A stretch of 8,438 nt of DNA. Source: Chamaesiphon sp. GTDB lineage: Bacteria > Cyanobacteriota > Cyanobacteriia > Cyanobacteriales > Chamaesiphonaceae. Both the position numbers and the translations under genes were made by a program. The stretch spans positions 1-8,438 of the forward strand of contig JAJAZF010000033.1 of NCBI GenBank assembly GCA_026785875.1, in the 5' to 3' direction. Shown here piece by piece: positions 1-6,401 of the stretch; the first letter of the stretch is position 1; every line of letters begins with the position of its first letter. The notes below the pieces were generated by a model. It was not told where the DNA came from, did not search any database, and saw nothing but the letters and a program-made list of their open reading frames with translations.

Positions 1-906
1 CCTGTCGATCTCGCGGATTCCGGTGGGACTAGTCACATTTACTTCAGTCAAATAACCGCCGATGACATCAATCCCCACGAAGTATAAACCAGCAGCTTGA
101 AGTTTTGGGGCGATCGCCGCACACATCTGGTATTCTCGATCGGTAATATCTACCTGTGCGCTGCGTCCGCCGACTGCCATATTGCCGCGAAATTCTTTGC
201 CAGTGGGAATCCGATTTACTGCACCTAAAGGCTTCCCATCGAGTAATATAATCCGCTTGTCACCATCCTTGGCGGCGGTGAGAAACTTCTGGATCATCAG
301 CGGTTCTCGATCCTGTCTGGTGCTAACTTCAATCAGGGAATTAAAATTGCGATCGTCTGGCGTGAGAAATAAAATCCCTTCTCCACCTTTACCGCCGAGC
401 GGTTTTAATACTGCTGCGCCGTGGGTTTCCACAAACTGCCGAATCACTCCTTTGTCGCGTGAGACGATCGTTTCTGTCATCCATTCGGCAAATTGGAGCG
501 CGAACATCTTCTCATTCGCTGCGCGTAGTCCCGATGGACTATTTAGGACTAGCGTTTTGGTTGGGTCGATACAGTCGAGAATGTAAGTGGTATACAGGTA
601 AGGAACATCGACAGGTGGATCTGTCCGCATGAATACGGCATCCATTTCCTCCAGGGGTATGAATTCTACATCTCCGAGCTGATACCAGTCTTCCTGAGCC
701 ACCCAGCGACCATCCTGAAGCTGTACGGGAAAGAGTTTGACTGGCTGGAGAAATCCCCACGCTCTACCCCCAACGACACTCAATTTTTCAGCTTGGGTAA
801 TCCATACCTGATGTCCCAGTCGATCGGCCGCTTCCATCAATGCCACACTGGTATCGTGGGTGGGATCTAGTTTGGCGATCGGGTCGATAATAAATGTTAG
901 TTTCAT
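1..906 (-). CDS. gshB: Glutathione synthetase, ATP-grasp type (3' end cut by window edge)
   Basis: GshB joins gamma-glutamylcysteine to glycine using ATP, the second step of glutathione synthesis in the cytoplasm. The reading frame opens with ATG at 906 (MKLTFIIDP) and runs 302 codons without a stop to the window edge. Bacterial GshB is about 316-320 residues, so only around 20 are missing. Landmarks are MRTDPP (residues 93-98), LNSPSGLRAANEK (121-133), the ATP-grasp glycine-rich loop KPLGGKGGEG (168-177), GDKRI (215-219), and the metal and substrate segment D280 to NVTSPTGIREI (290-300). All are typical of the E. coli-type enzyme and none looks damaged. There is no clear Shine-Dalgarno sequence before the start. 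A terminator lies upstream, between it and lexA, so it probably has its own promoter. Identity is very secure. Confidence 0.97.
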   Translation of the reverse strand, partial: MKLTFIIDPIAKLDPTHDTSVALMEAADRLGHQVWITQAEKLSVVGGRAWGFLQPVKLFPVQLQDGRWVAQEDWYQLGDVEFIPLEEMDAVFMRTDPPVDVPYLYTTYILDCIDPTKTLVLNSPSGLRAANEKMFALQFAEWMTETIVSRDKGVIRQFVETHGAAVLKPLGGKGGEGILFLTPDDRNFNSLIEVSTRQDREPLMIQKFLTAAKDGDKRIILLDGKPLGAVNRIPTGKEFRGNMAVGGRSAQVDITDREYQMCAAIAPKLQAAGLYFVGIDVIGGYLTEVNVTSPTGIREIDR

Positions 907-945
907 CAGGTTAGGATCGTCGCGATCGAAATAGCTCTCGCTTAA

Positions 946-974
946 ATTTTAGGTTTAGTCACACTTCTATGCAA
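946..974 (-). promoter_or_regulatory. Possible gshB promoter
   Basis: On the minus strand TTGCAT (969-974) and TAAAAT (946-951) are separated by exactly 17 bases, about 40 bases before the gshB ATG. The -10 box matches the sigma-70 consensus at 5 of 6 positions, but the -35 box only weakly. The position, downstream of the lexA terminator, is sensible. This is a consensus match by eye, not proof. Confidence 0.3.
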
Positions 975-985
975 GAGTTTCTTAA

Positions 986-999
986 CAGTTGACAGTTGA
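986..999. repeat. Two heptad copies CAGTTGA (STRR-like)
   Basis: CAGTTGA occurs twice head to tail. Read on the other strand and rotated, the unit is CAACTGT, close to the CAACAGT heptad that I recall as one of the STRR families of cyanobacteria. It is followed by GAGCGAAGT (1000-1008). On the other strand that reads ACTTCGCTC, a piece of the repeat found at 7634-7656. The same pairing of heptads with a CTTCG..CTCAG element is seen at 6344-6384. Confidence 0.5.
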
Positions 1000-1015
1000 G
1001 AGCGAAGTTTTTAGG

Positions 1016-1057
1016 GTGAATAGTGAATGGTGGATGGTGGATAGTGAATGGTGGATC
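1016..1057. repeat. Six-unit heptad tandem repeat, GTGRATN type
   Basis: Six consecutive 7-bp units fit without gaps: GTGAATA, GTGAATG, GTGGATG, GTGGATA, GTGAATG, GTGGATC. The array lies between gshB and the lexA terminator, outside any gene. Period-7 arrays of this kind are common in intergenic DNA of filamentous and related cyanobacteria. No function is visible. Slippage during replication would make the copy number variable between strains. Confidence 0.75.
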
Positions 1058-1091
1058 GGATCTCGGGGGTGGGAAAGGAGTAGATTGGCAG

Positions 1092-1137
1092 AAGCAAAAA
1101 GTCGGGGTAATCGATCGATTACCCCGACTTTTTGCTT
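1092..1137 (-). terminator. Intrinsic terminator of lexA, a perfect 46-bp palindrome
   Basis: The sequence from AAGCAAAAAGTCGGGG to CCCCGACTTTTTGCTT is identical to its own reverse complement over all 46 bases, centred between 1114 and 1115. In minus-strand RNA it starts 18 bases after the lexA stop. It forms a GC-rich stem (GTCGGGG/CCCCGAC) flanked by an A-run on the 5' side and a T-run on the 3' side, as in a rho-independent terminator. Because it is symmetrical it should work in both directions. The centre is made of the CGATCG motif that is common across this genome. Confidence 0.88.
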
Positions 1138-1155
1138 AGATTCGATCGATTAAAC

Positions 1156-1770
1156 TTAACGTTTCATGGACTGATAACCGCGCCAAACTCCAATCAACAC
1201 ACCTTGGAGCTGGACTAAATGAGCCTCAGACTCGATCGGTTTGTACTTGGCATTGGCAGGTTGAAGGGTAATATAGTCACCCTGACGATGATAGCGTTTG
1301 AGGGTTGTACCTTGACCTTCGATTTGGGCAGCAACGATCGTTCCATTTTTGACATCAGCGGAGTCTTTAACAGGCTGCATGATTGCCATATCACCTTCGA
1401 CGATCGAATCATCGATCATACTATCGCCCATGACTTGCAGCGCGAAATAATCGGACTGATGAAAGATGGGTGATAAATCTAATTTTTCAGTCACATCGGT
1501 AAACGGTTCGACTAATCCCCCCGCCGCAATCGTTCCAAAAATTGGTACGCCACTAGCCGCATACTTCAGAATTTTAATCGTCCGCGCTTTGCCTTCAGCC
1601 CAGCCAATAAAACCCTTATTGCGGAGATGTTCCAATCGACTTTGGATCGGGGCGGGGGATTTGAGATCCATCGCTTGCATCATCTGACGAATCGAAGGTG
1701 CGTGTTGGTGTTCGCGAATGTATTCTACTAACCAATCGTAGAGTTGTTGCTGCGCTTTAGTTAATTCCAT
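1156..1770 (-). CDS. lexA: LexA repressor with intact self-cleavage residues
   Basis: LexA binds operator DNA as a dimer and, in the classical SOS response, cuts itself when stimulated by RecA-ssDNA. The 204-residue protein has an N-terminal winged-helix domain (about 1-68, recognition region SIRQMMQAMDLKSPAPIQSR, 26-45) and a C-terminal S24 protease-like domain. The cleavage bond is A83-G84 in TIAAGGLVEP, the catalytic serine is S117 in VMGDSMID and the catalytic lysine is K158 in TTLKRYH. All three match E. coli LexA (A84-G85, S119, K156). This matters because the LexA of Synechocystis 6803 is reported to lack key cleavage residues and to act outside SOS. The ATG at 1770 gives the usual LexA N terminus. 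The gene is monocistronic: its own upstream gap on one side and a strong terminator 18 bases after the stop on the other. Confidence 0.96.
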   Translation of the reverse strand: MELTKAQQQLYDWLVEYIREHQHAPSIRQMMQAMDLKSPAPIQSRLEHLRNKGFIGWAEGKARTIKILKYAASGVPIFGTIAAGGLVEPFTDVTEKLDLSPIFHQSDYFALQVMGDSMIDDSIVEGDMAIMQPVKDSADVKNGTIVAAQIEGQGTTLKRYHRQGDYITLQPANAKYKPIESEAHLVQLQGVLIGVWRGYQSMKR

Positions 1771-1799
1771 TATTCACTATGCAAATTTAATATATAACT

Positions 1800-1829
1800 A
1801 CTATAGGTCTGTCGTACTATTAAAGTCTA
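1800..1829 (-). promoter_or_regulatory. Possible lexA promoter with LexA-box-like sequence
   Basis: On the minus strand TAGACT (1824-1829) and TATAGT (1800-1805) stand 18 bases apart, about 30 bases before the lexA ATG. Between them, overlapping the -10 box, AGTACGACAGACCT (1805-1818) fits 12 of 14 positions of the cyanobacterial LexA-box consensus as I recall it (RGTACNNNDGTWCB). An operator here would block RNA polymerase, giving autorepression as is usual for lexA. The two mismatches fall in the second half-site, so the call is tentative. Confidence 0.3.
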
Positions 1830-1934
1830 CTTAATAGTTAGTAATTATTCAAATAAATTTGTTGTCGTTCGATTTGCCTATTTTAATTACCTAGTAGATC
1901 GGGTGAGGGGAAATCGCCTAAATTAACCGCACTC

Positions 1935-1955
1935 ATCCCATTCCCAGTCCCCAAT
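1935..1955. repeat. Three-unit heptad repeat resembling STRR1 (YCCCART)
   Basis: ATCCCAT, TCCCAGT and CCCCAAT follow one another with period 7 just downstream of the carboxypeptidase stop codon. The unit resembles CCCCART, which I recall as the STRR1 family of cyanobacteria. The array is short and partly degenerate. The rest of the 200-bp gap between the carboxypeptidase and lexA (1771-1970) is AT-rich and shows no gene and no convincing terminator hairpin. Confidence 0.5.
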
Positions 1956-1970
1956 CGCTAGGATCTGAGG

Positions 1971-2807
1971 TTATTTATTCTTGAGATTGTGCGCTTTATA
2001 GAAAGTTTCGAGGCTGTTGATGTCGCCGACAAACCGCCAATGCCAAGGCTCGTAGCTAACTTTTTGGATGTTATCTTTAGGGAAAGATAGCTCGAAACCA
2101 TAAGTGGCTGCATTAGCTTTTAGCCATTTATAAGCAGGTGTAGTATCAAAGTTTTGATTGAGATTGGTAGCTGGTACCGATCGATCGCCGACATCGATCG
2201 CGTAACCAGTATGATGTTCGCTATACTTAGGCGGTGCGCTGACTTCGGCACGTTTTGTCGGCTGTTGTCCGCGTTCGGCTCCGACTCCAAAAAAGAGTCG
2301 TTTCTGCTCCTCAACCGAGCGAAATGCCGAAATTGTCGTAATATTTACCCCACTCGATCGCGCAGCAGCTACCATTGATTGAAACTTCACCGCCGCAGTT
2401 TTTCGCAAGCGATAATTACCGCCAATGGAGACTAATTCTGCCTCAGGAGCTTGGGCATAGGGGAGATGATTGAGGACGTTATCTGTATCTGTATCGCTAG
2501 ACTGATTAGTAGCGGTTGTGGGAGTGCTGGGATCGCGAGGAATGGTACTGACGATCGGTGTAGGTGTGCGATCGCGCGGGGTTGCCATCATTAATACCCC
2601 ACCAGCTACCAAAACTCCCAGTCCGATTGCCATAGCGGCGATCGTCCGTGGTTTAGATGCCGATTTACGCCTGATGTTCGATCGAGTTTTAGCTCCATCC
2701 CGCAAGGCTGCTGGGATTTCTTCGGCTTTACCTAGAGCCGAGTTATTTGCTGGTCTAGACCGATTTGAGTTACTCAACTGCTGCTCCCTGTTGCGACTAT
2801 ATTGCAT
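1971..2807 (-). CDS. VanY-type D-alanyl-D-alanine carboxypeptidase, peptidase M15B, membrane-anchored
   Basis: This zinc enzyme is predicted to remove the terminal D-alanine from peptidoglycan stem peptides, outside the plasma membrane. From the ATG at 2807 it has 278 residues: a basic, polar N-terminal stretch of about 54 residues, one membrane segment (TIAAMAIGLGVLVAGGVLMM, 55-74), a Thr/Pro/Ser-rich linker (about 75-120), then the VanY domain. Zinc and catalytic signatures are SAFRSVEEQ (160-168), SEHHTGYAID (H198 and D205 as ligands) and EPWHWR (E253 catalytic, H256 ligand). The layout implies an N-in, C-out anchor. A GTG at 2831 in frame would add eight residues. I prefer ATG, though neither has a Shine-Dalgarno sequence. 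Such enzymes in cyanobacteria are general wall-maintenance proteins. No vanA- or vanH-like resistance genes are nearby. It lies about 120 bp after the mannosidase and could be read from the same transcript. Confidence 0.92.
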   Translation of the reverse strand: MQYSRNREQQLSNSNRSRPANNSALGKAEEIPAALRDGAKTRSNIRRKSASKPRTIAAMAIGLGVLVAGGVLMMATPRDRTPTPIVSTIPRDPSTPTTATNQSSDTDTDNVLNHLPYAQAPEAELVSIGGNYRLRKTAAVKFQSMVAAARSSGVNITTISAFRSVEEQKRLFFGVGAERGQQPTKRAEVSAPPKYSEHHTGYAIDVGDRSVPATNLNQNFDTTPAYKWLKANAATYGFELSFPKDNIQKVSYEPWHWRFVGDINSLETFYKAHNLKNK

Positions 2808-2930
2808 TTTGACACACTGTTGATGATTCACGATCGCCAGATTGTCAGAATTTAAATCTCTAATATTCAGTATTCCCTAATCTGGAGCGAATATTTGAGA
2901 CAGCATCGATCGATCGAATTTAGTGGCGAT

Positions 2931-5900
2931 CTAAGCCCAAACCCCAAAGCTCCGAATTTGCCAAGGATTAACAATAGAATCTACAGTCTCGGACTCTAGA
3001 TCTTCGAGTAAATTTACCACTCGATCGATCTGTAAATCCAGTCCAGTCAACTCAATTTTCCCCTCCATTCCATGACACTCGTAACACCGTAATACCCACG
3101 ATCGGGCTAGAGTATCTGAAGGTTTGAATGCCATTAAAACTAGATTTTCTGCCTGTAAATCGATGAGACTACTAATCGGTGCTAAGTCTCTAGTTGCATC
3201 TGTTTTAGTCGTTGGTGCTAAGTGCAATACTTGCAGGGGTGAATTCAGTTCCAATCCCTTTCGCACAGTTTGAGCTGCTTGCCAGGTGCCACTGTGGGGA
3301 TAAATTGCATAGGTAAATTCATGGTAGCCTCGATCGGCTGTGGGATCTGGCCATTTGCTACTTCTGAGCAAGGTTAGTCTTAAATAATCCGTACCTGCAT
3401 CGAAGCCATATTTACAATCATTCAACAGACTCACCCCATATTCGCCACTAGTATCGGTGAGATCTGCCCAGCGATGTAATGGTAATTCCCATTTGGCTTT
3501 TTCGGCGGCGGTTGTGGGAATTGTCGGACGCTCGATTGCGCCGCAAGCAGTTTCGGCGGTGCTGAGATCGGCGGTAAGATTTAAGGGAAAGTTGGCTTTG
3601 ATGAGAATGTGTTCGGCTCGCCAATCGACGCTGGTTTCGATCCGCACGATCGAGCTATGGGCATCTAAAATATAATCTTGAGTGAATTCACATCCAGCTA
3701 ATTCCCGCACAATCCGCAAGCGTTGACGGATTGCACCGTTTTCGATCCACTGGATGGATTTCAACTGGCTCGGTGATAATTGTTTTTCGGCATATTTAGG
3801 ATCGATATTCCAGGCATCCCAGTATTGTCCGCCGTCTTGGAAGGCTTGGAGTTGATTTGTACCTGTAGACGCGATCTGGCGGTGGTTGAGGCGATCGTAG
3901 ATACTGGCAATCTCTCCAGTTTCGGGGTTTATTTTGACTTCTACGAATTGGTTTTTAAAAATAAAATCGCTGGAACCCAGTATTTCCGTCGAGGCTCGAT
4001 CCTCTTGCTCCCTCCCCTGGAGCGGGGGAGGGTTGGGGTGGGGTAACACTTCGTCGAAGTCTGATGCTGTGGAGATGATGAACCCGCCGAGATCGAGCCA
4101 AAATAAGCGATAACCGACGCTGGGTAATGTGGCGAGGAATAATATATGTTCGGCAGATGATTGGCTGGGTAATAAGTTTCCGTCAGCGTCGAAGACTTGA
4201 CACACCCATGCTGGGGAATTTAGGGGATATTTAATGACTTCGGTACGTTGCCAATTGAGGGCGTTAAAAATCACGATCGCAATTGCGCCTGGAGTGGGTG
4301 GCGTGGGGAGTAAAATTCGATTGCCAATCTGACTCAGTGCGTCACTAATTATATTAGTCGTTACCCGTTCGACATTTTTCCAGCCTTGATTGGCTGTGAC
4401 GTAGACAGGTTCGATCGCTGTGCCAGGGATGATATCGTGAAATTGATTGAATAATGTCTGTTTCCAAGCTGTCTCGATCTGCAATTTGAGCGGAGCGGGG
4501 TAAGGCTGCTGACTGACGATACTTGCTAGTGACGACCAGAGTTCTGCTTGATATAATAAATCCTCACATAGGCGGTTCGATCGCTTTTGATCGGCGTGGG
4601 TAGTAAAACAACCCCGATGGAATTCTAGGTATAGTTCATCTTTCCAAACTGGGAGCAGTTGACGATCGGCTCTACTTGCCAACCGATCGAGATATTTAAC
4701 TGCCGTCGTAAATTCTAAATCGGGAAATACATCTGAGTGCGACCATCGATCGGCTAATTCCAACATATCACGGGTCGGCCCCCCACCATGATCGCCTACG
4801 CCGAATAAATACAGGGACTCATCGATCCCAGTATTAGTTTGCCACTGACAAGCATAATCGAGCATCTTCACCGGATCGATCCCCTCGCCAATCGGCGATG
4901 ACATCAAACTAAGTACGCGACTGCCATCTGGAGCTTCCCACCAGAATAATTGATGCGGGAATTGATTGGTATCATTCCACAGGAATTTCTGCGTGACGAA
5001 GTAGTCGATGCCGCCTTGCTTTAATAACTGCGGCAATTGCCAGCAAAAGCCGAAGGTATCGGGGAGCCATGCGACTCTGGTTAGTCCGCCCAATCTCGAT
5101 CGATTGTATGCTTGTCCGTAGATAATTTGTCTGGCGATCGATTCTCCCGAAATCAGGTTGAGATCTGGCTCGATCCACATCCCGCCCACGACTTCCCATT
5201 TACCCGCCTGGATCTGCTGACAAATACCTGTAAATACGTCCGGCTGATGGATTTCCATCCACTCATACAGAGCCGGAGTAGAATGACAAAAAGTCAGGGC
5301 AAATACCTGTTGTAATTTGAGGCTCGATCGAAATGTCTGCTCGGCTACTTTCCAGGTTTCGGCTACTTCCCATAACCATGCCATATCTAAGTGTGCATGT
5401 CCGAGTAATTGGATCTTCAACCCACTTCCACCTTTCAGGGGAGCAAGAGGGGAGTCGATGGTAGATGTTATTTGTTGTTTTAGTTCGATGATGTGTTGGA
5501 TAAATCTCTGACTATCGACAGTGACTAAATCATAGTCGATGAGATCGATCGTCGCGGCTACTGCACTCAATTGTGCTGGATTGAAACTCGCTACCTGCTT
5601 GACAATTACCGCCAACTCATCCGCCAACCAGCCAGGTTCGGGATTTATGGGATCTGAGGACTCATACACCAGCCGCGAACGCATCAAAGCACCGATATCG
5701 TGCCCAGGGCTAATTAACCGCAATCGCACATCGATAGGCGTTCTGGGTACCACTGCGGACATCAGTAAAACGCGTGGACTGTGGTCGAATAAATCGCCCT
5801 CCTGTACCAATTCACCATTGACAAATACCTGCGCCACCTCTGCCCACCAGGTTAGAGCCAAGCGACAGGATAGATCGATCGTCGGATAACCATGTAGATC

Positions 5901-6131
5901 GATCGGCATCACCAATTTCTGTGCCAGCCAGATCTCCTGTTTTCCCCGTTCCCAGTCGATTTGCCCCTTCTGGTTCAACTTTGCTAGATCCCACTGACTC
6001 GGATCTGCATCTACAGCTTTACACCCCAAATACATCCGCCAATCAGTTAGAATATCAGCCTGACTCAAGCATCGCAATCGATCGATGGCGATCGACATGG
6101 AAGATACAAAACTTCGCTCTGAATCATTCAT
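2931..6131 (-). CDS. Alpha-mannosidase, glycoside hydrolase family 38 (long AMS1/MAN2C1-like form)
   Basis: This retaining glycosidase removes alpha-linked mannose. The 1066-residue protein has no signal peptide, so it is probably cytoplasmic. Domains in order: an N-terminal beta-rich domain (about 25-160), a helical linker, the GH38 catalytic barrel (about 238-500, opening with LLGHAHLDMAWLW), a helical middle domain (about 515-600) and C-terminal beta-sandwich domains (about 615-1060). Expected metal ligands by comparison with Golgi mannosidase II are H247 and D249 (HAHLDMAW), D358 (WLPDTFGF, also the nucleophile) and H565 (NQFHDIIPGT). All are present, so it should be active. The length and N-terminal domain fit the yeast Ams1 and animal MAN2C1 branch. 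Two repeat-like segments interrupt linkers in frame: SPLAPLKGG (228-236) and LPHPNPPPLQGRE (696-708). No sugar transporter or other glycosidase is adjacent, so the natural substrate is unknown. It starts at ATG 6131, with a weak ribosome site; M12 is an alternative. Confidence 0.95.
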   Translation of the reverse strand: MNDSERSFVSSMSIAIDRLRCLSQADILTDWRMYLGCKAVDADPSQWDLAKLNQKGQIDWERGKQEIWLAQKLVMPIDLHGYPTIDLSCRLALTWWAEVAQVFVNGELVQEGDLFDHSPRVLLMSAVVPRTPIDVRLRLISPGHDIGALMRSRLVYESSDPINPEPGWLADELAVIVKQVASFNPAQLSAVAATIDLIDYDLVTVDSQRFIQHIIELKQQITSTIDSPLAPLKGGSGLKIQLLGHAHLDMAWLWEVAETWKVAEQTFRSSLKLQQVFALTFCHSTPALYEWMEIHQPDVFTGICQQIQAGKWEVVGGMWIEPDLNLISGESIARQIIYGQAYNRSRLGGLTRVAWLPDTFGFCWQLPQLLKQGGIDYFVTQKFLWNDTNQFPHQLFWWEAPDGSRVLSLMSSPIGEGIDPVKMLDYACQWQTNTGIDESLYLFGVGDHGGGPTRDMLELADRWSHSDVFPDLEFTTAVKYLDRLASRADRQLLPVWKDELYLEFHRGCFTTHADQKRSNRLCEDLLYQAELWSSLASIVSQQPYPAPLKLQIETAWKQTLFNQFHDIIPGTAIEPVYVTANQGWKNVERVTTNIISDALSQIGNRILLPTPPTPGAIAIVIFNALNWQRTEVIKYPLNSPAWVCQVFDADGNLLPSQSSAEHILFLATLPSVGYRLFWLDLGGFIISTASDFDEVLPHPNPPPLQGREQEDRASTEILGSSDFIFKNQFVEVKINPETGEIASIYDRLNHRQIASTGTNQLQAFQDGGQYWDAWNIDPKYAEKQLSPSQLKSIQWIENGAIRQRLRIVRELAGCEFTQDYILDAHSSIVRIETSVDWRAEHILIKANFPLNLTADLSTAETACGAIERPTIPTTAAEKAKWELPLHRWADLTDTSGEYGVSLLNDCKYGFDAGTDYLRLTLLRSSKWPDPTADRGYHEFTYAIYPHSGTWQAAQTVRKGLELNSPLQVLHLAPTTKTDATRDLAPISSLIDLQAENLVLMAFKPSDTLARSWVLRCYECHGMEGKIELTGLDLQIDRVVNLLEDLESETVDSIVNPWQIRSFGVWA
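4002..4049. repeat. REP-like palindromic repeat inside the alpha-mannosidase gene
   Basis: Within the mannosidase frame, CCCTCCCCT (4010-4018) pairs with GGGGGAGGG (4024-4032) to form a hairpin of eight Watson-Crick pairs, one G-T pair and a short loop. The flank GTTGGGGTGGGG follows. In the gene's direction it encodes LPHPNPPPLQGRE (residues 696-708), a Pro-rich peptide unlike the rest of the protein. The DNA resembles a C-rich palindromic repeat that I recall being scattered through cyanobacterial and other bacterial genomes. It lies in the linker before the domain beginning NQFVEVKINPETGEIASIYD. Confidence 0.65.
5415..5456. repeat. Second repeat-like insert in the alpha-mannosidase gene
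   Basis: This stretch encodes DSPLAPLKGGSGL (about residues 226-238), read from minus-strand DNA containing CTCCCCTCTTGCTCCCCTGA. The C-rich and G-rich runs and the peptide SPLAPLKGG resemble a repeat family I associate with cyanobacterial intergenic DNA. It sits exactly between the N-terminal beta domain and the first catalytic strand (LKIQLLGHAHLD), where extra residues would be tolerated. The inverted symmetry is weaker than in the copy at 4010-4032, so the repeat assignment is less sure. Confidence 0.4.
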
Positions 6132-6343
6132 AGTTCCGCTAAAATCTGAGATATTGAAAAGTAATTAACACTGATTTGGGACTCAATCCCACGTAATTAT
6201 GGGTGTAGACGGGTTTTAGACTAGTCTGGGGCAATTTCCATCGACTCGATCGCACCACACCTCCAAATTTGTCACCATTGAGATCCGTAAAAGAGTCTAA
6301 AACTTAGGTGGTAGTCGTTGCCCACTCTACGGCTAGGTGATGT

Positions 6344-6364
6344 TAACTGTCAACTATCAACACT
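6344..6364. repeat. Three heptad units of CAACTGT type (STRR-like)
   Basis: TAACTGT, CAACTAT and CAACACT follow in period 7. The unit is the same as the one at 986-999, read on the opposite strand. It runs straight into the dispersed repeat at 6362-6384. CTGTCAAC recurs at 6385-6392, just after that repeat. Confidence 0.5.
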
Positions 6365-6384
6365 TCGACTCCGCTCAGTGCAAG
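6362..6384 (+). repeat. Dispersed 23-bp repeat, copy 1 (upstream of the 507-residue protein gene)
   Basis: The segment starting ACTTCGACT and ending TGCAAG matches 7634-7656 at 21 of 23 positions, in the same orientation. Its ends are partly complementary (CTT..ACT against AGT..AAG), giving a small imperfect hairpin. It lies 17 bases before the preferred start codon at 6402, so it is probably in the 5' untranslated region. Confidence 0.6.
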
Positions 6385-6401
6385 CTGTCAACGTCAAACC
6401 T

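Larger units (their letters stand above)
6132..6401. other. Divergent intergenic region between the alpha-mannosidase and the 507-residue protein gene
   Basis: This 270-bp gap must carry the promoters for the minus-strand mannosidase and the plus-strand gene at 6402. By eye I found no well-spaced -35/-10 pair for either. It contains a 10-bp perfect palindrome AGACTAGTCT (6218-6227) that could be an operator half-site pair or chance. Heptad repeats and a dispersed repeat (6344-6384) sit directly before the ATG at 6402. Confidence 0.5.

Noticed and set aside
182..586. Plus-strand open frame of 134 codons
   Set aside because: It is antisense to gshB, whose motifs are intact in the opposite frame. 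The translation has no recognisable domain.
1016..1057. CRISPR array
   Set aside because: The units are 7 bp and contiguous, with no spacers and no cas genes in the window.
2829..2831. GTG start for the carboxypeptidase
   Set aside because: It adds only eight residues with no ribosome site. The ATG at 2807 is the better codon, though GTG cannot be excluded.
5539..5889. Plus-strand open frame of 116 codons
   Set aside because: It is a shadow on the opposite strand of the alpha-mannosidase N-terminal domain, with no ribosome site or domain evidence.
6218..6227. AGACTAGTCT perfect palindrome as an operator
   Set aside because: A 10-bp palindrome is expected by chance at this scale, and no second copy or regulator gene supports it.
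6318..6401. N-terminal extension of the 507-residue protein from a TTG start (28 extra residues)
   Set aside because: The extra codons cover heptad repeats and the dispersed 23-bp repeat. The ATG at 6402 gives the N terminus MSGYQSRVF, which looks like the true protein start.
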